The translations under genes were made by a program, and so were the position numbers. DNA of 56,048 nucleotides from Bacteroidales bacterium (lineage in GTDB: Bacteria > Bacteroidota > Bacteroidia > Bacteroidales > JAIPAH01), in assembly GCA_021738485.1 (NCBI GenBank), contig JAIPBX010000008.1, positions 1 through 56,048 on the forward strand, read 5' to 3'. Of the stretch, positions 9,483-18,291 are shown one piece after another. Positions within the stretch are counted from its first letter, which is position 1. Each line of letters begins with the position of its first letter. The notes under the pieces are model-generated. The model did not search any database and was not told the DNA's origin. It saw nothing but the letters and a program-made list of their open reading frames with translations.

Positions 9483-11120
9483 ATGACCAGAAGTATGATA
9501 CAATTGAGAAGTCTGTTAGTAATTGTTTTAAGTATAGGAGTCCTTCCTCTTATGGCTCAGAGCAAGGCCGACTGGGAAGGGGGAGTACCCGAAGGATGTA
9601 CTTCTATTACCGTTGGAAAAAATGCAACCGTGGATGGGTCGGTGATCACTTCACACACCGATGATAGTCATCGCACCCGGAGCTGGATGGATATTGTGCC
9701 GGCAAAAGAGCATGAAGATGGAGCCACTACACCAATGTATAAACGAGTTTCTACCGATTCATTGGCAATGCCTGCATATGCCCATAATAAAATCGGAGAG
9801 ATTCCCCAGGTGGAACATACCAATAAATTTATCAATACGGCCTATCCCTGTATGAATGAACATCAGTTGGCTATTGGCGAGTCGACTTTCGGAGGCAGAG
9901 AGTCATTGCAATCGGATGAGGGCCTTATTGACTGCCAGCGGTTGGTTCGTCTGATGCTTGAGCGTACCGAAACGGCTCGTGAGGCGATTGAAATGGCCGG
10001 AGAGTTGACAGAAAAATACGGCTGGAATGATTATGGGGAGTGCTTAACAATCGCCGACAAAAAAGAGGTTTGGCACTTCGAAATTGTCGGGCCGGGCAAA
10101 GGGAAAGTCGGTTCGATATGGGCGGCCCAGCGCGTGCCTGACGGCCATGTGGCATGCAATGCCAATGCCAGCCGGATAAGAGAAATTGACCTGGACGATC
10201 CGGATTATTTTAAAGCCTCGGAAAATATTTATGATATGGCCCTGGATAGTAACTGGGCCGATTCCAAAAAGGAATTTGAATTTTGCTATGCGTATGCGCC
10301 ACAAAGCCGTAAATCCGTGGCATCACGAAGGAGAGAATGGCGGATTTTTGATATGCTGGCACCCTCTAAGAATTTTAGTCCCACCTCAGAGAATTACCCC
10401 TTTTCAGTAAAACCCGACGAAAAGGTGACGAAAGCTAAATTAGTGGAGGTGTTTAGCGATTATTACCAGGGAACGCCTTATGATATGAGAAGGCTTACTA
10501 CCGTTACCGGTGAAGACGGCAAAAAGAAAATCTCGTCGCTGGCTAATCCTTTTATGCCCTACGATCAATTGAAAATTGAAAATGTAAGCGGAGGATGGTA
10601 TCATGTGAATGAAGAAGAAGGGGATATACGTTTTTTGGGGGAGCGAACGATAGCTCGTTGGTACACTATGTACGCCACCATTACCCAGTCCCGCGACTGG
10701 CTGCCCGATGAAGTGGGTGGGGTGGTATGGCTGGCCCAGGATAATGTGGCCACATCAATTTATATACCAGTGTTCGCCGGAGTGAATGATCTTCCTGAAA
10801 CATACAAAACGCCCGGGCGTAAAACCGGCTACACGATGGAATCGGCTTGGTGGGTGTTTAATCGTCTGGGAACACTCACCGCCCAAAGATGGGGGGATAT
10901 GCATAAAGATGTCGATGAAGTCTGGGACCCAATGCAAAAAAAGGTGTTTGAAAAACAGCCCCAAATTGATAAAAAAGCGGCCCGGATGATTAAAAATGGT
11001 CAGGAAGAGAAAGCGGAAAAGTTTTTGACTGATTACACTATTGAATGGGGTAATAAGGTCGTTAAAGAAGCGATAGAACTGTCGGAGAAACTATGGACCG
11101 AATATGATGAAAAGTTTTAA
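9483..11120 (+). CDS. C69 family dipeptidase (peptidase U34 type), secreted
   Basis: About 545 residues from ATG 9483; an upstream in-frame ATG at 9444 overlaps the preceding gene and would put 13 polar residues before the signal peptide (LLVIVLSIGVLPLMAQ). Cys39 in EGCTSITVGKNATVDGSVIT is the family's N-terminal nucleophile, exposed after processing, and the following HTDDSHRTRSW and CNANASRI match C69 dipeptidases. The family (relatives of lactococcal PepD) cleaves dipeptides by an Ntn-hydrolase mechanism. The signal peptide points to periplasmic or outer-surface action. A strong hairpin follows the gene. Confidence 0.9.
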   Translation: MTRSMIQLRSLLVIVLSIGVLPLMAQSKADWEGGVPEGCTSITVGKNATVDGSVITSHTDDSHRTRSWMDIVPAKEHEDGATTPMYKRVSTDSLAMPAYAHNKIGEIPQVEHTNKFINTAYPCMNEHQLAIGESTFGGRESLQSDEGLIDCQRLVRLMLERTETAREAIEMAGELTEKYGWNDYGECLTIADKKEVWHFEIVGPGKGKVGSIWAAQRVPDGHVACNANASRIREIDLDDPDYFKASENIYDMALDSNWADSKKEFEFCYAYAPQSRKSVASRRREWRIFDMLAPSKNFSPTSENYPFSVKPDEKVTKAKLVEVFSDYYQGTPYDMRRLTTVTGEDGKKKISSLANPFMPYDQLKIENVSGGWYHVNEEEGDIRFLGERTIARWYTMYATITQSRDWLPDEVGGVVWLAQDNVATSIYIPVFAGVNDLPETYKTPGRKTGYTMESAWWVFNRLGTLTAQRWGDMHKDVDEVWDPMQKKVFEKQPQIDKKAARMIKNGQEEKAEKFLTDYTIEWGNKVVKEAIELSEKLWTEYDEKF

Positions 11121-11170
11121 AAGGACCTGGGCCTTATCATTTTTTTTGAAGAGCTCTTAAAGATGATAAA

Positions 11171-11205
11171 GGGGGATATGTCGCAGAAGCATATCCCCCT
11201 GTTTG
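11171..11205 (+). terminator. Rho-independent terminator after the C69 dipeptidase
   Basis: Perfect 10-bp stem GGGGGATATG / CATATCCCCC with a 9-nt loop, then TGTTTGTTG. Confidence 0.75.
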
Positions 11206-11219
11206 TTGTCCGGCTTCAT

Positions 11220-11248
11220 TTTGTTAACGGATATTTTTACGATATTTG
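11220..11248 (+). promoter_or_regulatory. Candidate promoter for the M23 peptidase-dxr-rseP operon
   Basis: TTTG at 11220-11223 and, 17-19 bases later, GATATTTG ending at 11248, close to the Bacteroidota TTTG/TAnnTTTG pair. The start codon is 18 bases downstream. Confidence 0.4.
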
Positions 11249-11266
11249 CACCGACGAACTATAATC

Positions 11267-12154
11267 ATGGCGAATTCCAACGATAATAACGGCAATACAC
11301 TCAAATGGCATCAAAAACTTAAAGTTAAGTATAAACTGGTTCTTCGTAGGCAGGATACCTATGAAGAGCGTGTGTCTTTGCAGCTTACGCGCATGAATGT
11401 CATTATCTACGCCGGCTCCTTTGCTATTCTTATGGTTATTCTGACTTCCCTTTTGATTGCTTATACACCTTTGAAAGAATATATTCCCGGACAGAGCGAA
11501 CTGGAAACACGCCGCCAACTTTATGAGCTCCAAAAAAAATCGGATTCGCTGGAAAGAGCTTTTCAGCAGAAAAAAATGTTTTTGGAAAATATCCGTACGG
11601 TATTAAACGGAGGGGAGCATCCCCAAAGAACGGAGGTGCGTAGAAAGGATTCCGTCAACTACAAGGAAGTTGAGTTAACACATTCAAAAGAGGATTCAAT
11701 ACTTAGGAAAAAATTTGAAACCAGTGAAAATTACAATTTGGGAGCTCTTGGGAGTGCTTCCGGATCCGCTGCCAGCTCTGTGCTATTCAATAATTTTTTT
11801 ACTCCCCTTGACGGGATAATCACCAATCATTTCAAACCATCCGAAGATCATTATGGTATAGACCTGGTGGCCGAAGATGAACAATCGATAAAGGCTACCC
11901 TGGCAGGAACTGTGATTTTTTCCGATTGGACGACCGAAACGGGGTATGTCCTGGCATTACAGCATCATGAAAACTTTATTTCGGTATATAAACATAACGC
12001 CGTCCTGCTGAAGGAGCAAGGAGAACAGGTAGAGGCCGGCGAGGCTATTGCCATTGTTGGGGAATCAGGAGAGTTGACGACCGGCCGGCACCTTCATTTT
12101 GAATTATGGCACATGGGAAGGCCCGTCAATCCGGCAGATTACATCCTATTTTGA
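11267..12154 (+). CDS. M23 family metallopeptidase, membrane-anchored
   Basis: 295 residues from ATG 11267 (MANSNDNNGN); a TTG at 11246 is in frame but less likely. A single transmembrane helix (about residues 42-65, VIIYAGSFAILMVILTSLLIAY) leaves a short cytoplasmic tail and a periplasmic coiled-coil stretch (about 75-145). The C-terminal LytM/M23 domain has the zinc ligands H195 and D199 (HYGID) and the HLHF motif (H275, H277). Such proteins are murein DD-endopeptidases or their regulators. The fourth zinc-site/catalytic histidines appear present, so an active enzyme is likely. It is 7 bases upstream of dxr. Confidence 0.9.
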   Translation: MANSNDNNGNTLKWHQKLKVKYKLVLRRQDTYEERVSLQLTRMNVIIYAGSFAILMVILTSLLIAYTPLKEYIPGQSELETRRQLYELQKKSDSLERAFQQKKMFLENIRTVLNGGEHPQRTEVRRKDSVNYKEVELTHSKEDSILRKKFETSENYNLGALGSASGSAASSVLFNNFFTPLDGIITNHFKPSEDHYGIDLVAEDEQSIKATLAGTVIFSDWTTETGYVLALQHHENFISVYKHNAVLLKEQGEQVEAGEAIAIVGESGELTTGRHLHFELWHMGRPVNPADYILF

Positions 12155-12161
12155 TATAAAA

Positions 12162-13313
12162 ATGAGAAAACGTATTGCAATTTTAGGATCTACAGGATCC
12201 ATAGGAACACAGACGTTGGAGGTTATCAGGCAGAATCCTGACTTTTTTCAGGTGGAAGTGCTTACCGCTCAATCGAATGTTGATTTGCTGGTACAACAAG
12301 CACGGGAATTTCACCCAAATGCTGTGGTTATTGGCCGGGAAGAGCTGTTTCATCAGGTGAGTAAAGAGCTTGATGCATTGAATATTAAAGTTTTTGCCGG
12401 AGAAAAAAGTATTTCACAGATTGTTACCATGGATCAAATCGATATGGTGATGGTAGCTCTTGTAGGTTTTGCAGGTCTGGAACCCACCCTCCGGGCCATT
12501 CGCAATAAGAAACCCATAGCCCTGGCCAATAAAGAAACTTTGGTAGTGGCCGGTGAAATGATCCGAAAAGAAGCCCGGCAAAATGGAGTGGATATTTTAC
12601 CCGTGGATTCGGAACATTCGGCAATATTTCAGTGCCTTATGGGTGAAGGAAAGTCGGTGGAAAAAATTTACCTGACTGCTTCCGGAGGGCCTTTCAGGCA
12701 TAAAACCCTAGAGGAGCTGGAACAGGTTACCAAAGAAGAAGCTCTCAGGCATCCAAACTGGGATATGGGGGATAAGATTACCATCGATTCGGCCACCATG
12801 ATGAATAAAGGCCTGGAGGTCATCGAGGCGCACTGGCTTTTTGATCTGGCCCCCGGCCAAATCGATATCATTGTGCATCCCCAGTCGGTTATCCACTCCA
12901 TGGTGCAGTTTGAGGATGGCAGTATCAAAGCCCAAATGGGACCGCCGGATATGAAAGTACCTATACAGTTTGCTTTGGCATTTCCCCATCGATTAAAAAA
13001 CACTTTTGAACGGCTGGATTTTGCCGATTATCCTACATTAACATTTGAAAAGCCCGATCGAGAAAGATTCAGAAATATTCAACTGGCTTATGATGCCCTT
13101 GAAAAAGGAGGCAACCGTCCGTGTGTTCTTAATGCCGCCAATGAAATAGCAGTAAATGCATTCCTGCAGAAGAAGATAGGGTTTTTTGAAATTTCTGATA
13201 TAATTGAACAATGTTTTGTGAGGGTTGATTTTATAAAAAGTCCTAATTTTGTGGGCTATTTAGAGACAGATAAGGAAACAAGAAAGTTGGCGCAGAGGCT
13301 TATCTCCGGGTAA
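12162..13313 (+). CDS. dxr: 1-deoxy-D-xylulose-5-phosphate reductoisomerase
   Basis: 383 residues from ATG 12162, the usual Dxr length; the frame is open further upstream but that region codes for the end of the M23 peptidase in another frame. NADPH-binding GSTGSIGTQTLEVI is at residues 8-21; the catalytic region shows DSEHSAIFQCL and TASGGPFR, and HPNWDMGDKITIDSATMMNKG is the family signature. It converts DXP to 2-C-methyl-D-erythritol 4-phosphate, so this organism uses the MEP route to isoprenoids. It lies between the M23 peptidase and rseP with short gaps. Confidence 0.97.
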   Translation: MRKRIAILGSTGSIGTQTLEVIRQNPDFFQVEVLTAQSNVDLLVQQAREFHPNAVVIGREELFHQVSKELDALNIKVFAGEKSISQIVTMDQIDMVMVALVGFAGLEPTLRAIRNKKPIALANKETLVVAGEMIRKEARQNGVDILPVDSEHSAIFQCLMGEGKSVEKIYLTASGGPFRHKTLEELEQVTKEEALRHPNWDMGDKITIDSATMMNKGLEVIEAHWLFDLAPGQIDIIVHPQSVIHSMVQFEDGSIKAQMGPPDMKVPIQFALAFPHRLKNTFERLDFADYPTLTFEKPDRERFRNIQLAYDALEKGGNRPCVLNAANEIAVNAFLQKKIGFFEISDIIEQCFVRVDFIKSPNFVGYLETDKETRKLAQRLISG

Positions 13314-13345
13314 GCGATGGAACTATTTAATGATAAAGGAAATTT

Positions 13346-14668
13346 ATGGAAATTCTTATAAAAGTATTGCAGCTAATACTCAGCCTTTCAATCCTCGTGA
13401 TATTTCACGAGTTTGGGCATTTTATAACTGCTAAAATGTTTAAAACCCGTGTAGAGAAGTTTTATCTTTTCTTTAATCCCGGTTTTTCAATTTTTAAAAT
13501 TAGAGGAAAGGAAACCGAATATGGTATGGGTTGGCTGCCCCTGGGAGGTTATGTGAAAATCGCCGGAATGATTGATGAATCCATGGATAAAGAACAAATG
13601 AAGCAACCTCCCAAGCCTTACGAATTCCGTTCCAAACCCGCCTGGAAGCGCCTGATTATTATGCTTGGAGGGGTTACCGTCAATATTATACTGGCTGCCC
13701 TGATCTACGTGATGATGCTGTCGGTTTGGGGGGAGGAGTACCTGCCAACTTCGGAGGTGAAATATGGTATTACCGTCGATTCTCTCGCTCAGGAAATGGG
13801 CCTGCGGGATGGCGATAAGATTCTGACCGTTAATGGAAAAGAAGTAAAAAACTTTAATAAAATACCATCCCGAATAATTCTGGACAAAGCCGATAAAATT
13901 GAGGTGTTGCGGGATGGGAAACGCAAGGAGATCAATGTGCCGGATGGATTTTTGCAGAAAATGGTGCAGCAACAAAATCCATCGTTTATTTCAATTCGCT
14001 TTCCTTATGAGGTGGCAAAATTTGTCAAGGACTCCCCGGCTCAAAAAGCCGGGCTCCAAAAAGGAGATAAGTTGGTGGCCATGAATGGAAAAGAAATGCG
14101 CTACTTTCATGAGTATGTAAAGAAGATCCCCAAACATAAAGGTGAGGAAATAACCCTCACTGTGTTGCGCGATACCGATACCCTTACGTATGATGTTCAG
14201 GTTCCTGAAAGCGGCAAAATCGGTGTCTATAATAAGAATCCGAAAAAGTATTTTGATTTCGCGGAAAAGAATTATGGGCTTTTTGCAGCTATCCCTGCGG
14301 GAATTAAAAAGGCCTATGAAGGTATCGGAAATTACCTGAAACAGCTAAAGCTTATATTTTCTCCTGAAGTGAAAGCCTATAAATCGGTTGGAGGATTTAT
14401 TACCATTGGAGATATTTTCCCGGCTTCCTGGAATTGGGAAGCCTTCTGGAGCCTTACGGCATTCCTGTCGATCATGTTGGCCATTTTGAATATTTTACCG
14501 ATTCCTGCACTCGACGGAGGCCATGTCATGTTTTTGCTGTATGAAATTGTTTCAGGGCGCCCCCCGGGTGAAAAATTTATGGAATATTCTCAAATCGCCG
14601 GAATGCTGATTTTGCTCTCCATACTTGTTTTAGCCAATGGAAACGATATTATGCGTTTATTAGATTGA
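13346..14668 (+). CDS. rseP: Site-2 intramembrane metalloprotease RseP
   Basis: 440 residues. The zinc motif HEFGH is at residues 21-25 in the first membrane helix, and the second metal-ligand motif is LNILPIPALDGGH near residue 390. Two PDZ domains lie between (around 130-190 and 215-285, e.g. DSPAQKAGLQKGDKLVAMNGK). RseP cleaves anti-sigma factors and remnant signal peptides within the inner membrane. The dxr-rseP neighbourhood is widely conserved in bacteria. A terminator hairpin follows. Confidence 0.96.
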   Translation: MEILIKVLQLILSLSILVIFHEFGHFITAKMFKTRVEKFYLFFNPGFSIFKIRGKETEYGMGWLPLGGYVKIAGMIDESMDKEQMKQPPKPYEFRSKPAWKRLIIMLGGVTVNIILAALIYVMMLSVWGEEYLPTSEVKYGITVDSLAQEMGLRDGDKILTVNGKEVKNFNKIPSRIILDKADKIEVLRDGKRKEINVPDGFLQKMVQQQNPSFISIRFPYEVAKFVKDSPAQKAGLQKGDKLVAMNGKEMRYFHEYVKKIPKHKGEEITLTVLRDTDTLTYDVQVPESGKIGVYNKNPKKYFDFAEKNYGLFAAIPAGIKKAYEGIGNYLKQLKLIFSPEVKAYKSVGGFITIGDIFPASWNWEAFWSLTAFLSIMLAILNILPIPALDGGHVMFLLYEIVSGRPPGEKFMEYSQIAGMLILLSILVLANGNDIMRLLD

Positions 14669-14706
14669 TGACTGCGAGCTAATTAAAATAGATTGTTTAT
14701 AAAATA

Positions 14707-14741
14707 ACAGAAGGATGAATTTTTGATCATTCTTCTGTTTG
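14707..14741 (+). terminator. Rho-independent terminator after rseP
   Basis: 12-bp stem ACAGAAGGATGA / TCATTCTTCTGT with one G-T pair and an 8-nt loop, then TTG. Its end overlaps the -33 box of the next promoter. Confidence 0.65.
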
Positions 14742-14768
14742 TATAATAACAATTCCGTACTACCTTTG
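14738..14768 (+). promoter_or_regulatory. Promoter of the nucleoside-recognition membrane protein gene
   Basis: TTTG at 14738-14741, exactly 19 bases, then TACCTTTG at 14761-14768: a full match to the Bacteroidota primary sigma consensus. The ATG is 22 bases downstream at 14790, which also argues against the longer reading from 14739. Confidence 0.72.
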
Positions 14769-14789
14769 CCGCAATCGAAATGCGGCACA

Positions 14790-15947
14790 ATGAATCGAAT
14801 CAAACAGTCTGATTTCCTGGCAAAAAGGCGTTACGAAGCCTTTGTTTTTATCCTGGTTTTTTTTGGGTTTTTCGGGTATCTCGGCCATGTTATGGGGGTA
14901 ACCAATTTATTGAACACCATTATGAATACGGCCTGGGATCTCCTTATGAATACCGTATTTTATATTATGGGCATCACCGTTTTATCCGGTGCCCTGGGCA
15001 GGCTTATGATAGAATTTGGTGTGGTGCGCCTGTTGGAGCTTATCCTTGCCCCTTTAATGCGGCCTTTGTTTAATTTGCCCGGTGTAGCCTCCCTCGCCGG
15101 GTTGATGACTTTCTTCTCCGATAACCCGGCTATTATCAGTTTGTCCAATGATAAGAATTTCAGTAGCTATTTTCGTAAGCATGAACTTATTTCGCTGACT
15201 AATTTCGGGACGGCTTTTGGAATGGGGCTCATCGTTATAACGTTCATGACCGGTTTTGGTTATTTCTCTTCCGCTATGGTGGGATTAGGAGGAGCACTGG
15301 CAGGAGCCATTGTCTCTACGCGGCTGATGCAAAGATTGATTAAGAATGAATCGGTCCTTGAAAATGAGGTTAAAACAGAAGATAATGAATCAAACCTATC
15401 TTTTCGTTCTGAGGGAGGCACATTCCTTCGCTTTTTGAATGCTATACTTGATGGCGGAAGGCAGGGGGTCAGCCTCGGGTTGGCTATTATTCCGGGGGTT
15501 TTGATTATAAGCACGATGATTATGATCGTTACGTTTGGTCCGGCTGATGCATCTGTTGGATACCAGGGGGAAGCTTATGAGGGCGTTCCTGTACTCCCTG
15601 AAATCGCCGGTTATGTTTGGTGGTTATTCGAGGGGTTGTTTGGCTTTGAAAAACCCGAACTGATAGCCTTTCCGATTACTTCCCTGGGGGCTGTCGGAGC
15701 GGCGTTATCCCTTGTGAAAGCTTTTGTTGCTGAAGGGTATATTACCGGTAATGAAATCGCTGTGTTTACAGCCATGGGTATGTGCTGGAGCGGTTTTCTC
15801 AGCACTCATACGGCTATGCTGGACACCCTCAACTTTCGGTCGCTTACCTCAAAAGCGTTAATATCTCATACCATAGGAGGGATTTTTGCCGGTACGTTTG
15901 CTCATTATCTCTACGTTCTGCTGCAATGGATAGGTGTGATGGCTTAG
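14790..15947 (+). CDS. Nucleoside-recognition (Gate) domain membrane protein, CD0519/CD1768-like
   Basis: 385 residues from ATG 14790. A frame open from 14739 would begin inside the promoter. The protein has roughly eight to ten membrane segments, with a first block around residues 17-35 and 45-70, the conserved LMTFFSDNPAIISLSNDKNF stretch, and a second block ending LYVLLQWIGVMA. The pattern matches proteins annotated as CD0519/CD1768 family with nucleoside-recognition (Gate) domains, related to spore maturation and nucleoside transporter proteins. Transported substrate is unknown. Convergent with the YitT gene; a palindromic repeat lies between. Confidence 0.8.
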   Translation: MNRIKQSDFLAKRRYEAFVFILVFFGFFGYLGHVMGVTNLLNTIMNTAWDLLMNTVFYIMGITVLSGALGRLMIEFGVVRLLELILAPLMRPLFNLPGVASLAGLMTFFSDNPAIISLSNDKNFSSYFRKHELISLTNFGTAFGMGLIVITFMTGFGYFSSAMVGLGGALAGAIVSTRLMQRLIKNESVLENEVKTEDNESNLSFRSEGGTFLRFLNAILDGGRQGVSLGLAIIPGVLIISTMIMIVTFGPADASVGYQGEAYEGVPVLPEIAGYVWWLFEGLFGFEKPELIAFPITSLGAVGAALSLVKAFVAEGYITGNEIAVFTAMGMCWSGFLSTHTAMLDTLNFRSLTSKALISHTIGGIFAGTFAHYLYVLLQWIGVMA

Positions 15948-16015
15948 GGCAAAACTTCTCCCTGGAAAAACCACAGCCATTTTCCTGCTATTAGAAGTTA
16001 GTTTTATTGAGACCG

Positions 16016-16131
16016 GTCTAAAAAGCCTTCAAACTGATGATTTTATCATTTCACCCCTCATCCGCTGCTAAAAATCAGCAGTTTGAAAAAGTCCCCTTTA
16101 GGGGATTTAGGGGTAATATGGCTTTTTAGAC
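16016..16131. repeat. Nested inverted-repeat element (MITE-like)
   Basis: Outer arms GTCTAAAAAGCC (16016-16027) and GGCTTTTTAGAC (16120-16131) are perfect 12-bp inverted repeats. Directly inside, TTCAAACTG (16028-16036) and CAGTTTGAA (16079-16087) pair; further small hairpins are ATGAT/ATCAT, CTGCT/AGCAG and TCCCC/GGGGA. The unit lies between convergent genes and could act as a bidirectional terminator, but the size and nesting suggest a dispersed non-autonomous element. No ORF inside. Confidence 0.75.
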
Positions 16132-16172
16132 TGAGCTCTTTATTGGTTTTCACAAAACATGGTAAAGTCCTT

Positions 16173-17087
16173 TTAAAGAGCTTGGTTTTCGGCTACTTTT
16201 GCTTTCAGCGATTTAAACCCGTTCCCCAGGATTTCACTCGAGTTTGATACGGTTAAGAAGGCCTCCGGATCAATGTCATGGATGTAATCCTCCAGGATCG
16301 CTAATTCACGACGGTTTACCACCGTAAAAATAACCGGGCGCTTTTCCTGGCCATACATGCCTTTACCTTCTAAATACGTCCCGCCCCGGTTCAAATCGTT
16401 TATAATTTTTTCGCGAATCTTTTGGTGCTGCCCGGAAACAATAAACAGGGTTTTGTCATGATTGACTCCCTCAAGCACACCATCAATCACTCTTCCGGTA
16501 ACAAAAATGACTATCCACGAATATAGGGGAACTTTCCAATCCTGGAAGACAATTAATCCCAATAAGACAATTACCGAATCTACAACAATTAAGAGCTGCC
16601 CTACCGGCAAGCGAGTGTATTTGGCCATTATCATGGCAAGAATGTCCGATCCCGCAGAAGTGGCTTTAGCTTTAAAAATCAGCCCCAGTCCCAGGCCGAT
16701 TGTTACCCCGCCAAAGACACACGACAGCAGAATTTCATTTGCAAGGCCCAGCGGATCCTGCTCACCAATCACCAGGGTTTGCAGATCCATAAATGCCGAG
16801 GTAAGAACCATTCCCACAATCGTTTTTATCCCAAAACGCGGCCCCAACACCTTTATAGCTACAATAATCAAAGGAATATTCAAGGCCAGCCCAAAGGTAC
16901 CTACCGGTATGGCCGGGATGAGGTGGTGAACGACTATACCCACGCCATAAGCTCCACCGGGGACGATATTGTAGGGATTAATAAACAGAACGAAGCCTAA
17001 TCCCAGGATAAAAGAGCCCGCTAATATCAAACCATAATTATAAAACCATGCCTTTGACAGAAACTTTTCATTGTTGATAAATGCCAT
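16173..17087 (-). CDS. YitT family membrane protein (DUF2179 C-terminal domain)
   Basis: 304 residues. Five to six membrane helices occupy about residues 15-210 (e.g. LILAGSFILGLGFVLFINPYNIVPGG, the YitT opening), followed by a soluble DUF2179 domain (about 220-290) with DLNRGGTYLEGKGMYGQEKRPVIFTVVNRRE, the family hallmark. The molecular function of YitT proteins is not established. It stands alone on the minus strand, with a -7-like box shortly upstream. Confidence 0.9.
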   Translation of the reverse strand: MAFINNEKFLSKAWFYNYGLILAGSFILGLGFVLFINPYNIVPGGAYGVGIVVHHLIPAIPVGTFGLALNIPLIIVAIKVLGPRFGIKTIVGMVLTSAFMDLQTLVIGEQDPLGLANEILLSCVFGGVTIGLGLGLIFKAKATSAGSDILAMIMAKYTRLPVGQLLIVVDSVIVLLGLIVFQDWKVPLYSWIVIFVTGRVIDGVLEGVNHDKTLFIVSGQHQKIREKIINDLNRGGTYLEGKGMYGQEKRPVIFTVVNRRELAILEDYIHDIDPEAFLTVSNSSEILGNGFKSLKAKVAENQAL

Positions 17088-17119
17088 TTTCAGGAATTTT
17101 ATTGATTTAAAAATGGCGG

Positions 17120-17127
17120 CAAAATTA
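17120..17127 (-). promoter_or_regulatory. Candidate -7 element for the YitT gene
   Basis: Minus-strand TAATTTTG fits TAnnTTTG, 32 bases before the start codon; a TTTC about 18 bases upstream is only a partial -33 box. Confidence 0.35.
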
Positions 17128-17225
17128 TTGATATTTTTAGAAAATGAAAGGTTTTAAAGAATCCTTTGAACAATTATCATTTTTTATAATAATATGGGTA
17201 ATGTTACGGTTAATGTTATATCAAC

Positions 17226-17256
17226 TTTGTTGAATTTGAAAATTATTTTACTTTAG
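17226..17256 (+). promoter_or_regulatory. Promoter of the porP-gldKLMN operon
   Basis: TTTG at 17226-17229, 19 bases, then TACTTTAG at 17249-17256 (consensus TAnnTTTG with one mismatch). The porP start codon is 20 bases downstream. No other good promoter is seen before gldK. Confidence 0.65.
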
Positions 17257-17275
17257 CAGCATTAAGATAGAGTCT

Positions 17276-18217
17276 ATGAGCTTTCGGTTTTGGATAATTA
17301 CCGTATTAGGTGTTTTCTCGGCAGTATTGACATACGGACAGCAAGAAGCTCAGGTCACACAGAATATGTTTAACTATATGTCTGTAAATCCTGGCTATGC
17401 GGGTATGCGTGACGGGATATGTGTAAACGGCATTGTCCGTCAGCAATACGTGGGATTACAGAATATGGAAGGAGATAATGTGAATCCTGAAACGTTTTTT
17501 TTATCGGTGGATACACCGCTGGAATTCCTCCATGGAGGCCTGGGACTCACTATTCATCAGGATGAGATAGGCTATACCAGCAATGTAGGGATTGAACTGG
17601 ATTATTCCTATCACACAAAACTGCGATATGGCGATTTGGGGATAGGGTTTAATATTGGGTTTCTCAATGAGACTATTGATTTTGGTAAGTTCAACCCTAT
17701 CGATGGCAGTGATCCGTTACTTGAGAATAGAGAAGGAGAAGAGCAAGGTATGATTATCAATTTTTCGCTGGGAGCCTATTATAAAGTGGAAGGGGATTAT
17801 TATGCCGGGATATCCACAACACGCATATTACAAGCCCAGGAACCCAATACACGCTATTATCCCCGGAGACATTATTATTTTATGGGGGGGTATCATTATC
17901 AGTTAACGACTGAATATGAGCTTATTCCTTCAGTGATGATGAAATTTGATGGACAAACCACACAATTTGATCTGGGAAGTGTCGTTCAGTATAAAGATAA
18001 ATATTGGGGAGGAATAAACTATCGTGTTCAAGATGCTGTCTCATTAATTGCAGGGTTACAATGGAAAGATTTTAAGTTTGGATATTCGTATGACTTAAAC
18101 ACATCAAGACTCGCAGGAGCAGGGTCAGGGGGAGCGCATGAGCTTATGTTAGGCTATTGCTTTAAGCTGGAGATGGAAAAAGATAATAATAAATATAGGA
18201 ATACCAGATTTTTATAA
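17276..18217 (+). CDS. porP: T9SS outer-membrane protein of the PorP/SprF family
   Basis: 313 residues with a signal peptide ending near TYGQ. The mature start QVTQNMFNYMSVNPGYAGMRDGICVNGIVRQQYVGL is the PorP/SprF signature, and the remainder alternates as a beta-barrel. PorP is an outer-membrane component of the type IX system that contacts the PorK/PorN ring. It is the first gene of the cluster with gldK, gldL, gldM and gldN, in the order known from Porphyromonas (porP-porK-porL-porM-porN), which supports the specific name rather than one of the many SprF paralogues. Confidence 0.9.
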   Translation: MSFRFWIITVLGVFSAVLTYGQQEAQVTQNMFNYMSVNPGYAGMRDGICVNGIVRQQYVGLQNMEGDNVNPETFFLSVDTPLEFLHGGLGLTIHQDEIGYTSNVGIELDYSYHTKLRYGDLGIGFNIGFLNETIDFGKFNPIDGSDPLLENREGEEQGMIINFSLGAYYKVEGDYYAGISTTRILQAQEPNTRYYPRRHYYFMGGYHYQLTTEYELIPSVMMKFDGQTTQFDLGSVVQYKDKYWGGINYRVQDAVSLIAGLQWKDFKFGYSYDLNTSRLAGAGSGGAHELMLGYCFKLEMEKDNNKYRNTRFL

Positions 18218-18291
18218 TTTTAAGAAAATTTGGTAGACAATAATAATAACGAGAGAAAGACGTTGTCACGATATAAAACACTGACTTTAAT

